A DNA stretch of 37,318 nt, taken from a virus. Under the pieces are notes generated by a model that was not told the origin of the DNA, searched no databases, and saw nothing but the letters and a program-made list of their open reading frames with translations. Numbering within the stretch: the stretch's first letter is position 1; each line of letters starts with the position of its first letter. This document shows positions 14,517-20,258 of the stretch, one piece after another. Location of the stretch: positions 1-37,318 of IMG/VR virus record IMGVR_UViG_3300021091_000192. The stretch is one strand, 5' to 3'. Position numbers and translations under genes: made by a program.

Positions 14517-14759
14517 ATGACTCCTAAAGCCGTTGAACGTTTACTCACACAAGAAGCACGCCTGCTTGCCAGGAGGGATGCGCCTGTCATCGATGAAGAA
14601 CTGGAGGCACAGCGTCAAGCTGCCCTCGAAGTATTCTTCAAATGGCAGGATCAACTGTGTGAGTTCCAAGATCTGGTTCCATTTTGTGCTGTGATTGAAC
14701 GCAAAGTTCAACTCAACAAAGCACTCATTGAATGGGAACTAGATCATCTGATTGATTGA
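14517..14759 (+). CDS. 80-aa helical protein, unknown
   Basis: MTPKAVERLLTQEARLLARRD..., Glu/Gln/Leu-rich helices throughout, suggesting a coiled-coil or helical bundle. Start at 14517 with CA-rich, SD-less leader, 32 nt after element D. Followed by two hairpins. Function not recognised. Confidence 0.7.
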   Translation: MTPKAVERLLTQEARLLARRDAPVIDEELEAQRQAALEVFFKWQDQLCEFQDLVPFCAVIERKVQLNKALIEWELDHLID

Positions 14760-14771
14760 TTTCTGCACTTT

Positions 14772-14811
14772 CCCATCGGCAACGATGGGTTTCTGCAGGA
14801 TTCACTCCTGC
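14772..14811 (+). promoter_or_regulatory. Two tandem leader hairpins
   Basis: CCCATCG-GCAA-CGATGGG (7-bp stem with a GNRA tetraloop) followed by GCAGGA-ttcac-TCCTGC. They lie between the 80-aa and 125-aa genes, the second ending 23 nt before the ATG. There is no strong U-tract, so a leader or processing element is more likely than a terminator. Confidence 0.55.
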
Positions 14812-14834
14812 TTGTCCCTTATTTCACATCAACC

Positions 14835-15212
14835 ATGTTCAGTAACACCATTGTCGGCAACGTTGCTCACCTAGAAGTGGCAACACATGAAGGCCGTGAG
14901 TTCCTTGCAGTCACCATGTACGTCAAGGACCAGGCCGATGGTATTTGCCGCATCAAATTCAATACTGCCAACGGACTTCTCACTGCGTACACCAACGGTA
15001 CGTTGACGGTTGGCCAGCAACTTATCCTTAACCAGTGGGACGTGCGGATCAATACAATTCGTACGCACTACACCAAGGATAACAAGCTGATTCCTTTCAA
15101 GTATCCGGAGGTTTCACTTACGCGTGTCCGTGCAGTAATTGGTTCATCACCAGAGGCTAAGCCTGTGGTCAAGACCGAACTCAAGCCTACGCTGGAAGAA
15201 GTCTTGTTCTAA
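14835..15212 (+). CDS. 125-aa protein with OB-fold-like pattern
   Basis: MFSNTIVGNVAHLEVATHEGREFLAVTMYVKD... shows alternating hydrophobic strands, a central GQQLILNQWDVRI segment and a charged tail (KPTLEEVLF). The strand pattern and the NTIVGNVA...GREFLAVTMYV start resemble small OB-fold/SSB-type proteins, but the resemblance is weak and a second, clearer SSB exists at 29522-30340. It could be an early single-strand-binding or inhibitory protein. Confidence 0.65.
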   Translation: MFSNTIVGNVAHLEVATHEGREFLAVTMYVKDQADGICRIKFNTANGLLTAYTNGTLTVGQQLILNQWDVRINTIRTHYTKDNKLIPFKYPEVSLTRVRAVIGSSPEAKPVVKTELKPTLEEVLF

Positions 15213-15219
15213 AGAGAAC

Positions 15220-15267
15220 TTACGAGTAAATACGAGCATGCGTGTAAATTTACTAGCGTGCTCGTAA
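15220..15267. repeat. Dense nested inverted repeats after the OB-like gene
   Basis: ACGAGCATGC (15232-15241) pairs with GCGTGCTCGT (15256-15265) with one G-U. Between them GTAAATTTAC (15244-15253) is a perfect palindrome. TTACGAG (15220-15226) can alternatively pair with CTCGTAA (15261-15267). No U-tract follows, so an operator or alternative-fold regulator is as likely as a terminator. Confidence 0.55.
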
Positions 15268-15298
15268 CTCTTGTAATGGTTGCACTTAACCTTTCCGT

Positions 15299-15318
15299 TT
15301 GATACACAACAGTATCAA
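15299..15318. promoter_or_regulatory. Operator-like palindrome, copy 2
   Basis: TTGATAC-acaaca-GTATCAA: the same half-sites and 6-bp spacing as copy 1, with a longer symmetric arm but a different spacer. Confidence 0.5.
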
Positions 15319-15327
15319 GTTTATTTC

Positions 15328-15347
15328 TTGATACGAATTCGTATCGG
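15328..15347. promoter_or_regulatory. Operator-like palindrome, copy 3
   Basis: Contains GATACGAATTCGTATC at 15330-15345, identical over 16 bp (19 bp including the flank TTG...G) to copy 1 more than 2 kb away. Copies 2 and 3 are adjacent (centres about 29 bp apart), suggesting cooperative binding of a dimeric regulator. Confidence 0.55.
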
Positions 15348-15362
15348 ACGGTAGGTTTTCTG

Positions 15363-15381
15363 CAGCTCTTACTTAGAGCTG
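15363..15381 (+). promoter_or_regulatory. Leader hairpin before the 65-aa membrane protein
   Basis: CAGCTCT-tactt-AGAGCTG, a perfect 7-bp stem ending 28 nt before the ATG at 15410. No Shine-Dalgarno lies between them. Confidence 0.5.
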
Positions 15382-15409
15382 TTAATCCATTTACCCAACA
15401 TCTCAACAT

Positions 15410-15607
15410 ATGAAACGAATTGTTCGACTCGATCCAAACAAGTATGTGCACCTTGATTCTTACGGTGAGTCTCATTTGTCTCACTACGTAGGTCAAGCTC
15501 TTTGTGCAATTGTCGTGCTCGCCATTGCATCACTCACCGTAGGTGCAATGCTTGGTGTCGACATTTCAAATCCAAGTCCTGTGCCTACTCAACATGAACC
15601 TCGCTGA
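15410..15607 (+). CDS. 65-aa single-pass membrane protein
   Basis: A basic N-terminus (MKRIVRLDPNKYVHL) is followed by one clear transmembrane helix (ALCAIVVLAIASLTVGAML, residues about 30-48) and a Pro-rich tail. Probably an early host-membrane protein; function unknown. Its 3' end overlaps the next gene's start by 14 nt. Confidence 0.7.
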   Translation: MKRIVRLDPNKYVHLDSYGESHLSHYVGQALCAIVVLAIASLTVGAMLGVDISNPSPVPTQHEPR

Positions 15608-15950
15608 GCACACACAAACTCTTGAAGGTCGCATCGATGCTTGGATCAAAGCATTGGAAGACAATTACTACAAGAGTTATCCCGCCAGATGCGAAACACC
15701 TGACTACTTGAAGTATGAGGTACGTCCTGGTCAGAAGTATTACAAGCTCTGCATGCTGACTTCTAAGGGCAACGGTGAGTACGGCGCATCTGTCCACGCC
15801 TTTATTCATAGGCAGACAGGTGCTGTCTTTAAACCTGCCTCATGGAAACAACCGGCTAAGCATGTGCGCTACAACCTAATGGACGATGCCTCGTACCAAG
15901 ACTGTCTCGAAAGAGCTGATTGGGCAGGCTCCGACCTCTACATCAGATAA
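15594..15950 (+). CDS. 118-aa conserved phage protein, unknown function
   Basis: Contains GQKYYKLCML..., SVHAFIHRQTGAVFKPASWKQPAKHVRYNLMD and ADWAGSDLYIR. This arrangement (GxKYxKI, then SVHAFVDxxTGxVYKPASWKxPAKxxRYNL) is shared by a family of small proteins in phages of several bacterial groups. It has never been given a function as far as I know. ATG 15594 is chosen over an upstream ATG (15543) inside the membrane-protein gene. Confidence 0.8.
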   Translation: MNLAEHTQTLEGRIDAWIKALEDNYYKSYPARCETPDYLKYEVRPGQKYYKLCMLTSKGNGEYGASVHAFIHRQTGAVFKPASWKQPAKHVRYNLMDDASYQDCLERADWAGSDLYIR

Positions 15951-15963
15951 CACCACTCACGCT

Positions 15964-16032
15964 GGGGGTGAAACGACTCACATCCTGAGTAGTTTTATCC
16001 CCTTATCCCCTGCCCACCACCGCCGGTGTGGG
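15964..16032 (+). promoter_or_regulatory. Very stable double-hairpin leader
   Basis: First hairpin: GGGGGTGAAACGACTCA (15964-15980) pairs along 17 positions with 15986-16002 (two G-U, one mismatch) around loop CATCC. Second: CCCAC-c-ACC with GGT-GTGGG (16013-16032). The first could act as a terminator for the 118-aa gene or as an RNase III-type processing site before the HTH gene. It lacks a clean U-tract. Confidence 0.6.
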
Positions 16033-16098
16033 AGTGGGTGCGTGGTACTTGCATCGGCTACACAACCAGCTATCCTTTTCTAGGTCTCTATCCATCCC

Positions 16099-16524
16099 AT
16101 GGAACTTCTATCTCAACTCGACGTTCAGAACCCTGATCACGTCTCAATCATCACGCGTGAAAACCGTGTCATCATCTCTGTCCGTAAGGATGGAGCTGAC
16201 GTAACTGTCGGCTTTCCTCTCAACGAAAGAGTCTTCGATACCACATCAAGACTTCCTTTGCAACAGGCTGTAACAGCACTTAAGATAACCACGTCTTCTG
16301 CCACGGACAGCCTTTCGAAAAGGCGTGTAGCTCTTGCTAATCGCTTTAATCCCAAACTGAATGCTGCCTCAGCACGTCAGATTAAAGACATGCTAAAAGA
16401 CAAGGAGCTTATGAAGAAGTTCCGTTCTAAACACCAAGCCCATCTACAGATTGGACAAGCGTTTAACGTTAGTGTTCACACGGTTCGAGCTATCGCTCAA
16501 GGCAAAGCCTGGAAAGATGTTTAA
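16099..16524 (+). CDS. 141-aa protein with C-terminal helix-turn-helix
   Basis: The N-terminal half is beta-rich (VSIITRENRVIISVRKDGADVTVGF...). The C-terminal half has AHLQIGQAFNVSVHTVRAIAQGKAWKDV, a convincing HTH in which GQAFNVSVHTVRAI is the turn and recognition helix and GKAW-V matches the tail seen in NUMOD/HNH-associated HTH segments. No nuclease motif is present. It is a candidate regulator, possibly the binder of the operator-like palindromes 0.8-2.9 kb upstream, but that link is speculative. Confidence 0.7.
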   Translation: MELLSQLDVQNPDHVSIITRENRVIISVRKDGADVTVGFPLNERVFDTTSRLPLQQAVTALKITTSSATDSLSKRRVALANRFNPKLNAASARQIKDMLKDKELMKKFRSKHQAHLQIGQAFNVSVHTVRAIAQGKAWKDV

Positions 16525-16528
16525 CCGT

Positions 16529-16557
16529 ATTCTTGATAATTGACATTTATCGAGAAT
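16529..16557 (+). promoter_or_regulatory. 11-bp hairpin downstream of the HTH gene
   Basis: ATTCTTGATAA-ttgacat-TTATCGAGAAT, fully paired with one G-U, starting 5 nt after the stop codon. There is no U-tract. It is the first of three structures (hairpin, pseudoknot, hairpin ATTCGC-aaata-GCGAAT at 16606-16622) ahead of the 46-aa gene. Confidence 0.5.
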
Positions 16558-16564
16558 CCAACTA

Positions 16565-16595
16565 AACGTCCTGGGTATGACGTTAAACTGCCCAG
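16565..16595 (+). promoter_or_regulatory. Leader pseudoknot, copy 1
   Basis: Stem 1 AACGTC (16565-16570) with GACGTT (16579-16584). Stem 2 CTGGGT (16571-16576) with GCCCAG (16590-16595). Loop 2 is AT and loop 3 AAACT, an H-type pseudoknot. It lies 53 nt before the ATG at 16648. Confidence 0.6.
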
Positions 16596-16647
16596 TCCAT
16601 TCGCCATTCGCAAATAGCGAATACAACTCACTATCTCAATTCAAACC

Positions 16648-16788
16648 ATGAATCAACTCGACCAGAACTACAATGCTGACTTGCTTGATGCCATGGCCGA
16701 CATGGTTTACGAACAAGAGCAAGCCATGCGTGAAACCCAACAATCAGATTGGGAGGGCGTCATTTATGACGACGAAGACGCATCGTAG
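16648..16788 (+). CDS. 46-aa acidic protein, unknown
   Basis: MNQLDQNYNADLLDAMADMVYEQEQ... ending DDEDAS. Too short for confident family assignment. It is supported by its conserved pseudoknot leader and by the fact that its start overlaps the end of a 24-codon reading frame beginning at the pseudoknot's own ATG (stop TGA overlaps ATG). Function unknown. Confidence 0.55.
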   Translation: MNQLDQNYNADLLDAMADMVYEQEQAMRETQQSDWEGVIYDDEDAS

Positions 16789-16863
16789 TACATCAGTACT
16801 AACAGATGACATCATCATTGTCATCCTTGCAATCATCTCTATCCTCATCACAGAACTAATCTC

Positions 16864-17199
16864 ATGCTTCACCCAATCACCCAAGAAATTGCCGAGTCCT
16901 TTGGCTACGTCCCCTTCTCGCCAGAAGAAGGTGAGCAACAGTACCAAGTCGAGGTCAACTACGACGGTAAGCAAGGCGAACGTCCAAAAAACGGCAGTGT
17001 CTACCGCAACAAACAAGGCATCCTCCGGTGCTACTGGAAACCTAAGTACGGCGACAAAGAACTCCAAGGATGGTACGACGTGCCAACCAACGAGGACATC
17101 GAAGAGTGGTCGTTCGACTCCATCGCGTTCACCCCGGACGAAGAAGAAGTTGAACCAGACCATCCCGACAGCTGGCTTAGGCTTCTCGGTTTGATTTAA
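16864..17199 (+). CDS. 111-aa acidic protein, unknown
   Basis: MLHPITQEIAESFGYVPFSP... with a beta-rich centre (YQVEVNYDG...GSVYRNKQGILRCYWKPKYG...GWYDV) that looks like a small SH3-like or beta-barrel domain, and an acidic C-terminal segment (TPDEEEVEPD). A long Ser/Thr/Lys-rich frame overlaps it on the same strand and is judged a shadow. Function unknown. Confidence 0.7.
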   Translation: MLHPITQEIAESFGYVPFSPEEGEQQYQVEVNYDGKQGERPKNGSVYRNKQGILRCYWKPKYGDKELQGWYDVPTNEDIEEWSFDSIAFTPDEEEVEPDHPDSWLRLLGLI

Positions 17200-17217
17200 G
17201 TATTGTTTGCCTACAAG

Positions 17218-17250
17218 AAACTGTCAATACTGCCTATGTATTGGCAGTTT
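17218..17250 (+). promoter_or_regulatory. 13-bp leader hairpin
   Basis: AAACTGTCAATAC-tgcctat-GTATTGGCAGTTT pairs along all 13 positions with one G-U. It lies 19 nt before ATG 17269, which has no Shine-Dalgarno. Confidence 0.6.
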
Positions 17251-17268
17251 ATCCAATACAACAAGTCA

Positions 17269-17559
17269 ATGTCTTCTTCTAAGAGAAACATCGTTGGTCT
17301 AACAATTAACCAACGCAATATCCTTCAGTATTACTACAATCACAAACGCAAACACAAGGATCTTCCTTGCTTTGTACCAAGGCTTGTAATACGTGGTGGT
17401 TGCATTGACAACTACATACGAGCCTTGGAAGCACTTGAAACTATGGGTGCCATCTCATTGGATCGCACCTCGCCTCATTACACAGCTTGGATCATTAAAG
17501 ATCCGGTTGACTCTTCCAAATTCCAACGCACTTCCGACAATGCAACAGTATTTAAATGA
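17269..17559 (+). CDS. 96-aa winged-helix-like protein, unknown
   Basis: MSSSKRNIVGLTINQRNILQYYYNH...VIRGGCIDNYIRALEALETMGAISLDRTSPHYTAWIIKD. The order 'helix - helix with NYIRALEALE - MGAISL - strand pair' resembles a small winged-helix (MarR-like) DNA-binding domain. Start at 17269 was chosen because the upstream in-frame ATG lies before the leader hairpin. Candidate regulator; unverified. Confidence 0.65.
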   Translation: MSSSKRNIVGLTINQRNILQYYYNHKRKHKDLPCFVPRLVIRGGCIDNYIRALEALETMGAISLDRTSPHYTAWIIKDPVDSSKFQRTSDNATVFK

Positions 17560-17818
17560 GTACCAAGCCGTTGGCCAAGTCTTAGCTGATCTCAAAGCTA
17601 TTGTCCAACGTGAAAGTCAACGCCATGAAATGGATCAACACCTTGTTCCATCCATGCGTGATCTAATTGAAAACGAAATTATTCCTTTGCTTGAGAATGA
17701 GATTGATGCAGATCCAACTCCTCAATATCTCTACGACGACACCGGTGGTGAACCTCCGATGACTGCAGCGGAAATACATCACGTTGCATGGGTGCAACAC
17801 CAGGCTTTGCACTCGTGA
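17540..17818 (+). CDS. 92-aa acidic helical protein, unknown
   Basis: MQQYLNEYQAVGQVLADLKAIVQRES..., helical with an acidic middle (LLENEIDADPTPQYLYDD). It starts inside the previous gene (20-nt overlap), so probably coupled. No recognised family. Confidence 0.65.
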   Translation: MQQYLNEYQAVGQVLADLKAIVQRESQRHEMDQHLVPSMRDLIENEIIPLLENEIDADPTPQYLYDDTGGEPPMTAAEIHHVAWVQHQALHS

Positions 17819-17821
17819 ACA

Positions 17822-18016
17822 ATGCATGTAACTAAAAATACACGTGCAGGGAAAAGTGGTAAAGACATTATTTGTCCTATCTGTAGCAATGTGTCGCACG
17901 TTTATCATTTTGCGTGGACAACTTTGACTTGTCCTCATTGTTTCTTTGACATATCAAAGCTTGAATACAAACTTGCACCCAAGATTTCATCTACCGCAAA
18001 GTTAAGAAACCATTAA
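17822..18016 (+). CDS. 64-aa zinc-ribbon protein
   Basis: Two CPxC knuckles, CPIC (about residue 18) and CPHC (about residue 37), separated by about 16 residues, typical of a small zinc ribbon; the tail is basic. It starts 3 nt after the upstream stop. Phage zinc ribbons often bind DNA, RNA or host polymerase; nothing shows which applies here. Confidence 0.7.
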   Translation: MHVTKNTRAGKSGKDIICPICSNVSHVYHFAWTTLTCPHCFFDISKLEYKLAPKISSTAKLRNH

Positions 18017-18047
18017 GAAGTAAGGGCTGGTTCGCATTAGAACCTAA

Positions 18048-18266
18048 GTCTGGTGCGGCCAGACGCCCTTTGCTTCATCATTATTCCGGTTGGGCCTGAA
18101 CCAAGCGGAATCCCCTTAAACAATCCACTGGCCAGTGGGTACACGTATGTGAAACCCCATGAGTACCAAGGGCGTCCCCTTGTAATCATGAAAGACACTC
18201 CGTGGACTTGCTCATTGTACATACGCTACAGAACTAAAGGAATACCCCCTGGACCCCCGCAGGGGG
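18048..18266 (+). ncRNA. Candidate structured RNA in a 355-bp gap
   Basis: The gap 18017-18371 has no convincing gene but several perfect stems. These are GTCTGG-tgcgg-CCAGAC (18048-18064), ATTCCG-g-TTGG/CCAA-g-CGGAAT (18083-18111), the palindrome CCACTGG/CCAGTGG (18125-18138) and CCCCCT/AGGGGG (18245-18266). A long-range pairing ACGCCCTT (18063-18070) with AAGGGCGT (18168-18175) would enclose the second and third hairpins. A GTG-started reading frame (18053-18397) runs through it and cannot be fully excluded as coding. Confidence 0.35.
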
Positions 18267-18371
18267 AGTACCAGGAAATCCTTTATCTTCTATTAGATAT
18301 CCTTATGTACATGTCCATAGCCATTCTCCTTCATCCCTTCTATACTTCTTCTTCTACCCTCAACTCATTCC

Positions 18372-18590
18372 ATGCCTTCCTTCAACGACGCACCTAAACC
18401 TCGTATCCCAGACTCCATTGATTCCCAACGTCTTCAAGCAATGCAAATCGTTGCAAAGATGAAGGAATCAGCTGATAAATATGGTGTTGGTTTCGTTGGT
18501 GGTTTTGTATCACCCAACGGAGAAAAGTTTGTTATGTCCAACATGACAGACGAAGACACCAACATGCTTCTTCCTGAGGATCTCCAATGA
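18372..18590 (+). CDS. 72-aa protein, unknown
   Basis: MPSFNDAPKPRIPDSIDSQRLQAMQIVAKMKESADKYGV..., with a small Gly/Val-rich centre (GVGFVGGFVSPNGEKFVMSN) that suggests a short beta-hairpin. The ATG follows a CU-rich SD-less leader. Its stop overlaps the next start (ATGA), so translation is probably coupled. Confidence 0.7.
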   Translation: MPSFNDAPKPRIPDSIDSQRLQAMQIVAKMKESADKYGVGFVGGFVSPNGEKFVMSNMTDEDTNMLLPEDLQ

Positions 18591-18751
18591 AAGAAGTTAT
18601 TTACTACAAAATCATTTCAATTGATGGACGTGATCACACAATTAGTTGCTGTGATTATTCGGAGTCCATCAATGAATTAATTAAAGACAACATTCTTGAA
18701 GACAATGATTCAGAAATTGTTGACCACATTTTTGAAGATGTTTGCTCATGA
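18587..18751 (+). CDS. 54-aa acidic protein, unknown
   Basis: MKEVIYYKIISIDGRDHTISCCDY... continuing into an acidic helix and ending FEDVCS. ATGA overlaps at both ends (18587 with the upstream stop, 18748 with the downstream start) argue strongly that it is translated in a three-gene chain. Confidence 0.7.
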   Translation: MKEVIYYKIISIDGRDHTISCCDYSESINELIKDNILEDNDSEIVDHIFEDVCS

Positions 18752-19047
18752 CTAATGCTCAGTCTGAACTCATCGATGAAATTATTGATGACTTTAATTT
18801 CGAACGTGTGTTAATTGCCATGACAGCATTGGATTGGCAATGGCAAACCACCAAAGATGACGGGATGGAACTACCATCCATCTCCAGGCTCAAGGCAACG
18901 GCTCGTTATTTCCTCAAAGAATCTATCAAGCTTGGCACAACAGGCAGCGGTGGATTCGAAGCTAAATACTTTGCATCAAAAGGTAACGCGCCTGAGTACT
19001 TCGTTCTTAAATTTGTACTGACCGAATCATGTACTTGGTATGACTAA
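18748..19047 (+). CDS. 99-aa protein, unknown
   Basis: MTNAQSELIDEIIDDFNFERVLIAMTALDWQW..., alpha/beta, with GTTGSGGFEAKYF and VLKFVLTESCTWYD. The pattern 'DWxWxxxxxxMPSxxxLxxTARxLL...GTGGFxAxxxxxxxLxLxFVLE' is recurrent in small phage proteins of unknown function, in my recollection. Starts in ATGA overlap; ends overlapping the next gene by 8 nt. Confidence 0.75.
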   Translation: MTNAQSELIDEIIDDFNFERVLIAMTALDWQWQTTKDDGMELPSISRLKATARYFLKESIKLGTTGSGGFEAKYFASKGNAPEYFVLKFVLTESCTWYD

Positions 19048-19237
19048 GAAATCACCAATTAATTTTGATCGTACTATCGCTGGATTTAATATCACAGAAC
19101 GTGGTGTTAAATCGTATACCAAGTCAATCAAACTTGGTCCATTCCAAGTAACACTTAATGCACGCCAATCTGGCTTGCATGGATCAATCAGTATTCCTGG
19201 CACAGGTTTGAGCAAACGAAATATTAAATTAATCTAA
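19040..19237 (+). CDS. DUF4236-like small protein
   Basis: A 65-aa basic protein ending YTKSIKLGPFQVTLNARQSGLHGSISIPGTGLSKRN, read here as adjacent blocks: SIKLGPFQVTLN, then SISIPGTGLSKR. The ending matches the DUF4236 pattern (SIKxGP...SIPGTGLSYR), a short beta-rich module of unknown function in bacteria and phages. It ends 5 nt before pseudoknot copy 2. Confidence 0.65.
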   Translation: MTKKSPINFDRTIAGFNITERGVKSYTKSIKLGPFQVTLNARQSGLHGSISIPGTGLSKRNIKLI

Positions 19238-19242
19238 AGATT

Positions 19243-19270
19243 CGTCCTGGGCATGACGTTAAACTGCCTG
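19243..19270 (+). promoter_or_regulatory. Leader pseudoknot, copy 2
   Basis: Stem 1 CGTC (19243-19246) with GACG (19255-19258); stem 2 TGGGC (19248-19252) with GCCTG (19266-19270), three Watson-Crick and two G-U pairs; loop 3 TTAAACT. It begins exactly 5 nt after the upstream stop and ends 21 nt before ATG 19292. This is the weakest stem 2 of the set. Confidence 0.55.
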
Positions 19271-19291
19271 CGTTTTATTGTAATTCAAACC

Positions 19292-19489
19292 ATGAACACA
19301 GCTCAGCTCACTACCATGATCTGCCTCATGCAGTCCCATGGTGGTTCATTTGTTAGCTCTATTGCTCAAGCATTGCGTTACGCAGATCCAGTGAATCGCC
19401 AACGATTGCTTGATGCTTTTCCTGATCTTGTGGAAAAGTATGGTCCCACTTCTCAATTCCTGCAACCTAAACAACTGACTGAGGTATGA
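19292..19489 (+). CDS. 65-aa protein, unknown
   Basis: MNTAQLTTMICLMQSHGGSFVSSIAQALRYADPVNRQRLLDAFPDLVEKYGP (helical). Start 19292 is preferred; the ATG inside the pseudoknot (19253) is in frame and would add 13 residues. Patterns such as GGSFVSALAEALRxADPxNRxRLLxAFPDLxExYGP are common in small phage proteins of unknown function, as I recall. Confidence 0.75.
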   Translation: MNTAQLTTMICLMQSHGGSFVSSIAQALRYADPVNRQRLLDAFPDLVEKYGPTSQFLQPKQLTEV

Positions 19490-19492
19490 CTT

Positions 19493-19750
19493 ATGTCTGT
19501 CCTTGCAATTGAAAACTTTTATCAAGAAGGATCTGATGTCACAGTTACAGCAGTGGTTGAAGACATGCGTTTGCTTTATCGGGCAACACGCTTTGAACCT
19601 GAAGAATGGTGTCCTGCACTTTGTTCAGCGTCTTTCCAATTGGATGACAACGAATCAATCCCTCTTGATGAAGATGGCTTCTGTAGTTATCTTAATGAGC
19701 GGGATCTCAACTGGCAACTCGTTGACACCTCTGACTACAACATAGACTGA
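19493..19750 (+). CDS. 85-aa acidic protein, unknown
   Basis: MSVLAIENFYQEGSDVTVTAVVEDMRLLYRATRFEPEEWCPALCSASF..., beta-rich and acidic, ending DYNID. Starts 3 nt after the previous stop and ends 5 nt before pseudoknot copy 3. No known domain. Confidence 0.7.
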   Translation: MSVLAIENFYQEGSDVTVTAVVEDMRLLYRATRFEPEEWCPALCSASFQLDDNESIPLDEDGFCSYLNERDLNWQLVDTSDYNID

Positions 19751-19755
19751 TTAAC

Positions 19756-19783
19756 TGTCCTGAGTATGACGTTAAACTGCTCA
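19756..19783 (+). promoter_or_regulatory. Leader pseudoknot, copy 3
   Basis: Stem 1 TGTC (19756-19759) with GACG (19768-19771), one G-U; stem 2 TGAGT (19761-19765) with GCTCA (19779-19783), one G-U; loop 2 AT, loop 3 TTAAACT. It starts 5 nt after the upstream stop and ends 21 nt before ATG 19805. Confidence 0.6.
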
Positions 19784-19804
19784 ATACTGTTTTTTTTAAT
19801 TCCA

Positions 19805-20197
19805 ATGTCTCACTTTTTCAAACGCAATCCCAACGCAAGCCGAACAGATGCTTTAATTCAGGCAAGAAATTTTTTGGCAAAAGCCGAACCTTTTAATGAC
19901 AATGAAAATCTTTTCTTTTTTCAAGCGGCTACTTTGTTTTTAACTTATCAAGATGACAATGAGTTGTCTATGTCTGGTCAAGAAGAAATAACGAAGCTTG
20001 CAAAATACCTTGAAGAATTAACTTTTCAAGCAGCAATTTATGAAGGAATAAATAACGGTTTATTTATTCCATCGGTCGACGAAGATAATGAGCTCTGTTT
20101 AAAAGCAATTCCACAAGAAGAGTTTGCAGAAACAGGAGTATCCTCAGAAGTTCAAGCTGAATATAAACAGTTAAAAGATAATTATTTTAATGATTAA
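19805..20197 (+). CDS. 130-aa acidic helical protein, unknown
   Basis: MSHFFKRNPNASRTDALIQARNFLAKAEPF..., all-helical and acidic, with repeated Asp/Glu-Asn stretches. ATG 19805 preferred; the pseudoknot ATG at 19766 is in frame and would add a hydrophobic 13-residue extension. Ends 5 nt before pseudoknot copy 4. Function unknown. Confidence 0.7.
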   Translation: MSHFFKRNPNASRTDALIQARNFLAKAEPFNDNENLFFFQAATLFLTYQDDNELSMSGQEEITKLAKYLEELTFQAAIYEGINNGLFIPSVDEDNELCLKAIPQEEFAETGVSSEVQAEYKQLKDNYFND

Positions 20198-20202
20198 GTT
20201 TG

Positions 20203-20230
20203 CGTCCTGAGCATGACGTTAAACTGCTCA
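20203..20230 (+). promoter_or_regulatory. Leader pseudoknot, copy 4
   Basis: Stem 1 CGTC (20203-20206) with GACG (20215-20218); stem 2 TGAGC (20208-20212) with GCTCA (20226-20230), all Watson-Crick; loop 2 AT, loop 3 TTAAACT. Starts 5 nt after the upstream stop and ends 28 nt before the PcfJ-like gene's ATG. Compared with copy 3, T765-G pairing is replaced by C-G. Confidence 0.65.
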
Positions 20231-20258
20231 ATACTCTGAACTCAACTCCGAACTCACT

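Noticed and set aside
16673-17194. Ser/Thr/Lys-rich frame with a hydrophobic segment (16766 onwards)
   Set aside because: Mostly the shifted frame of the 111-aa gene, with composition typical of a shadow. A truncated membrane peptide from ATG 16766 cannot be excluded but has no separate support.
18053-18397. 114-residue frame from a GTG start
   Set aside because: No RBS, overlaps the start of the next gene, unusual composition and coincides with strong RNA stems. Kept only as an alternative to the structured-RNA reading.
16565-20230. Glutamine (glnA/downstream-peptide) riboswitch of cyanobacteria and their phages
   Set aside because: The loop motifs of that family (a GACGGAAGTAGG-like segment) are missing; similarity is confined to short CGT/GACG pieces.
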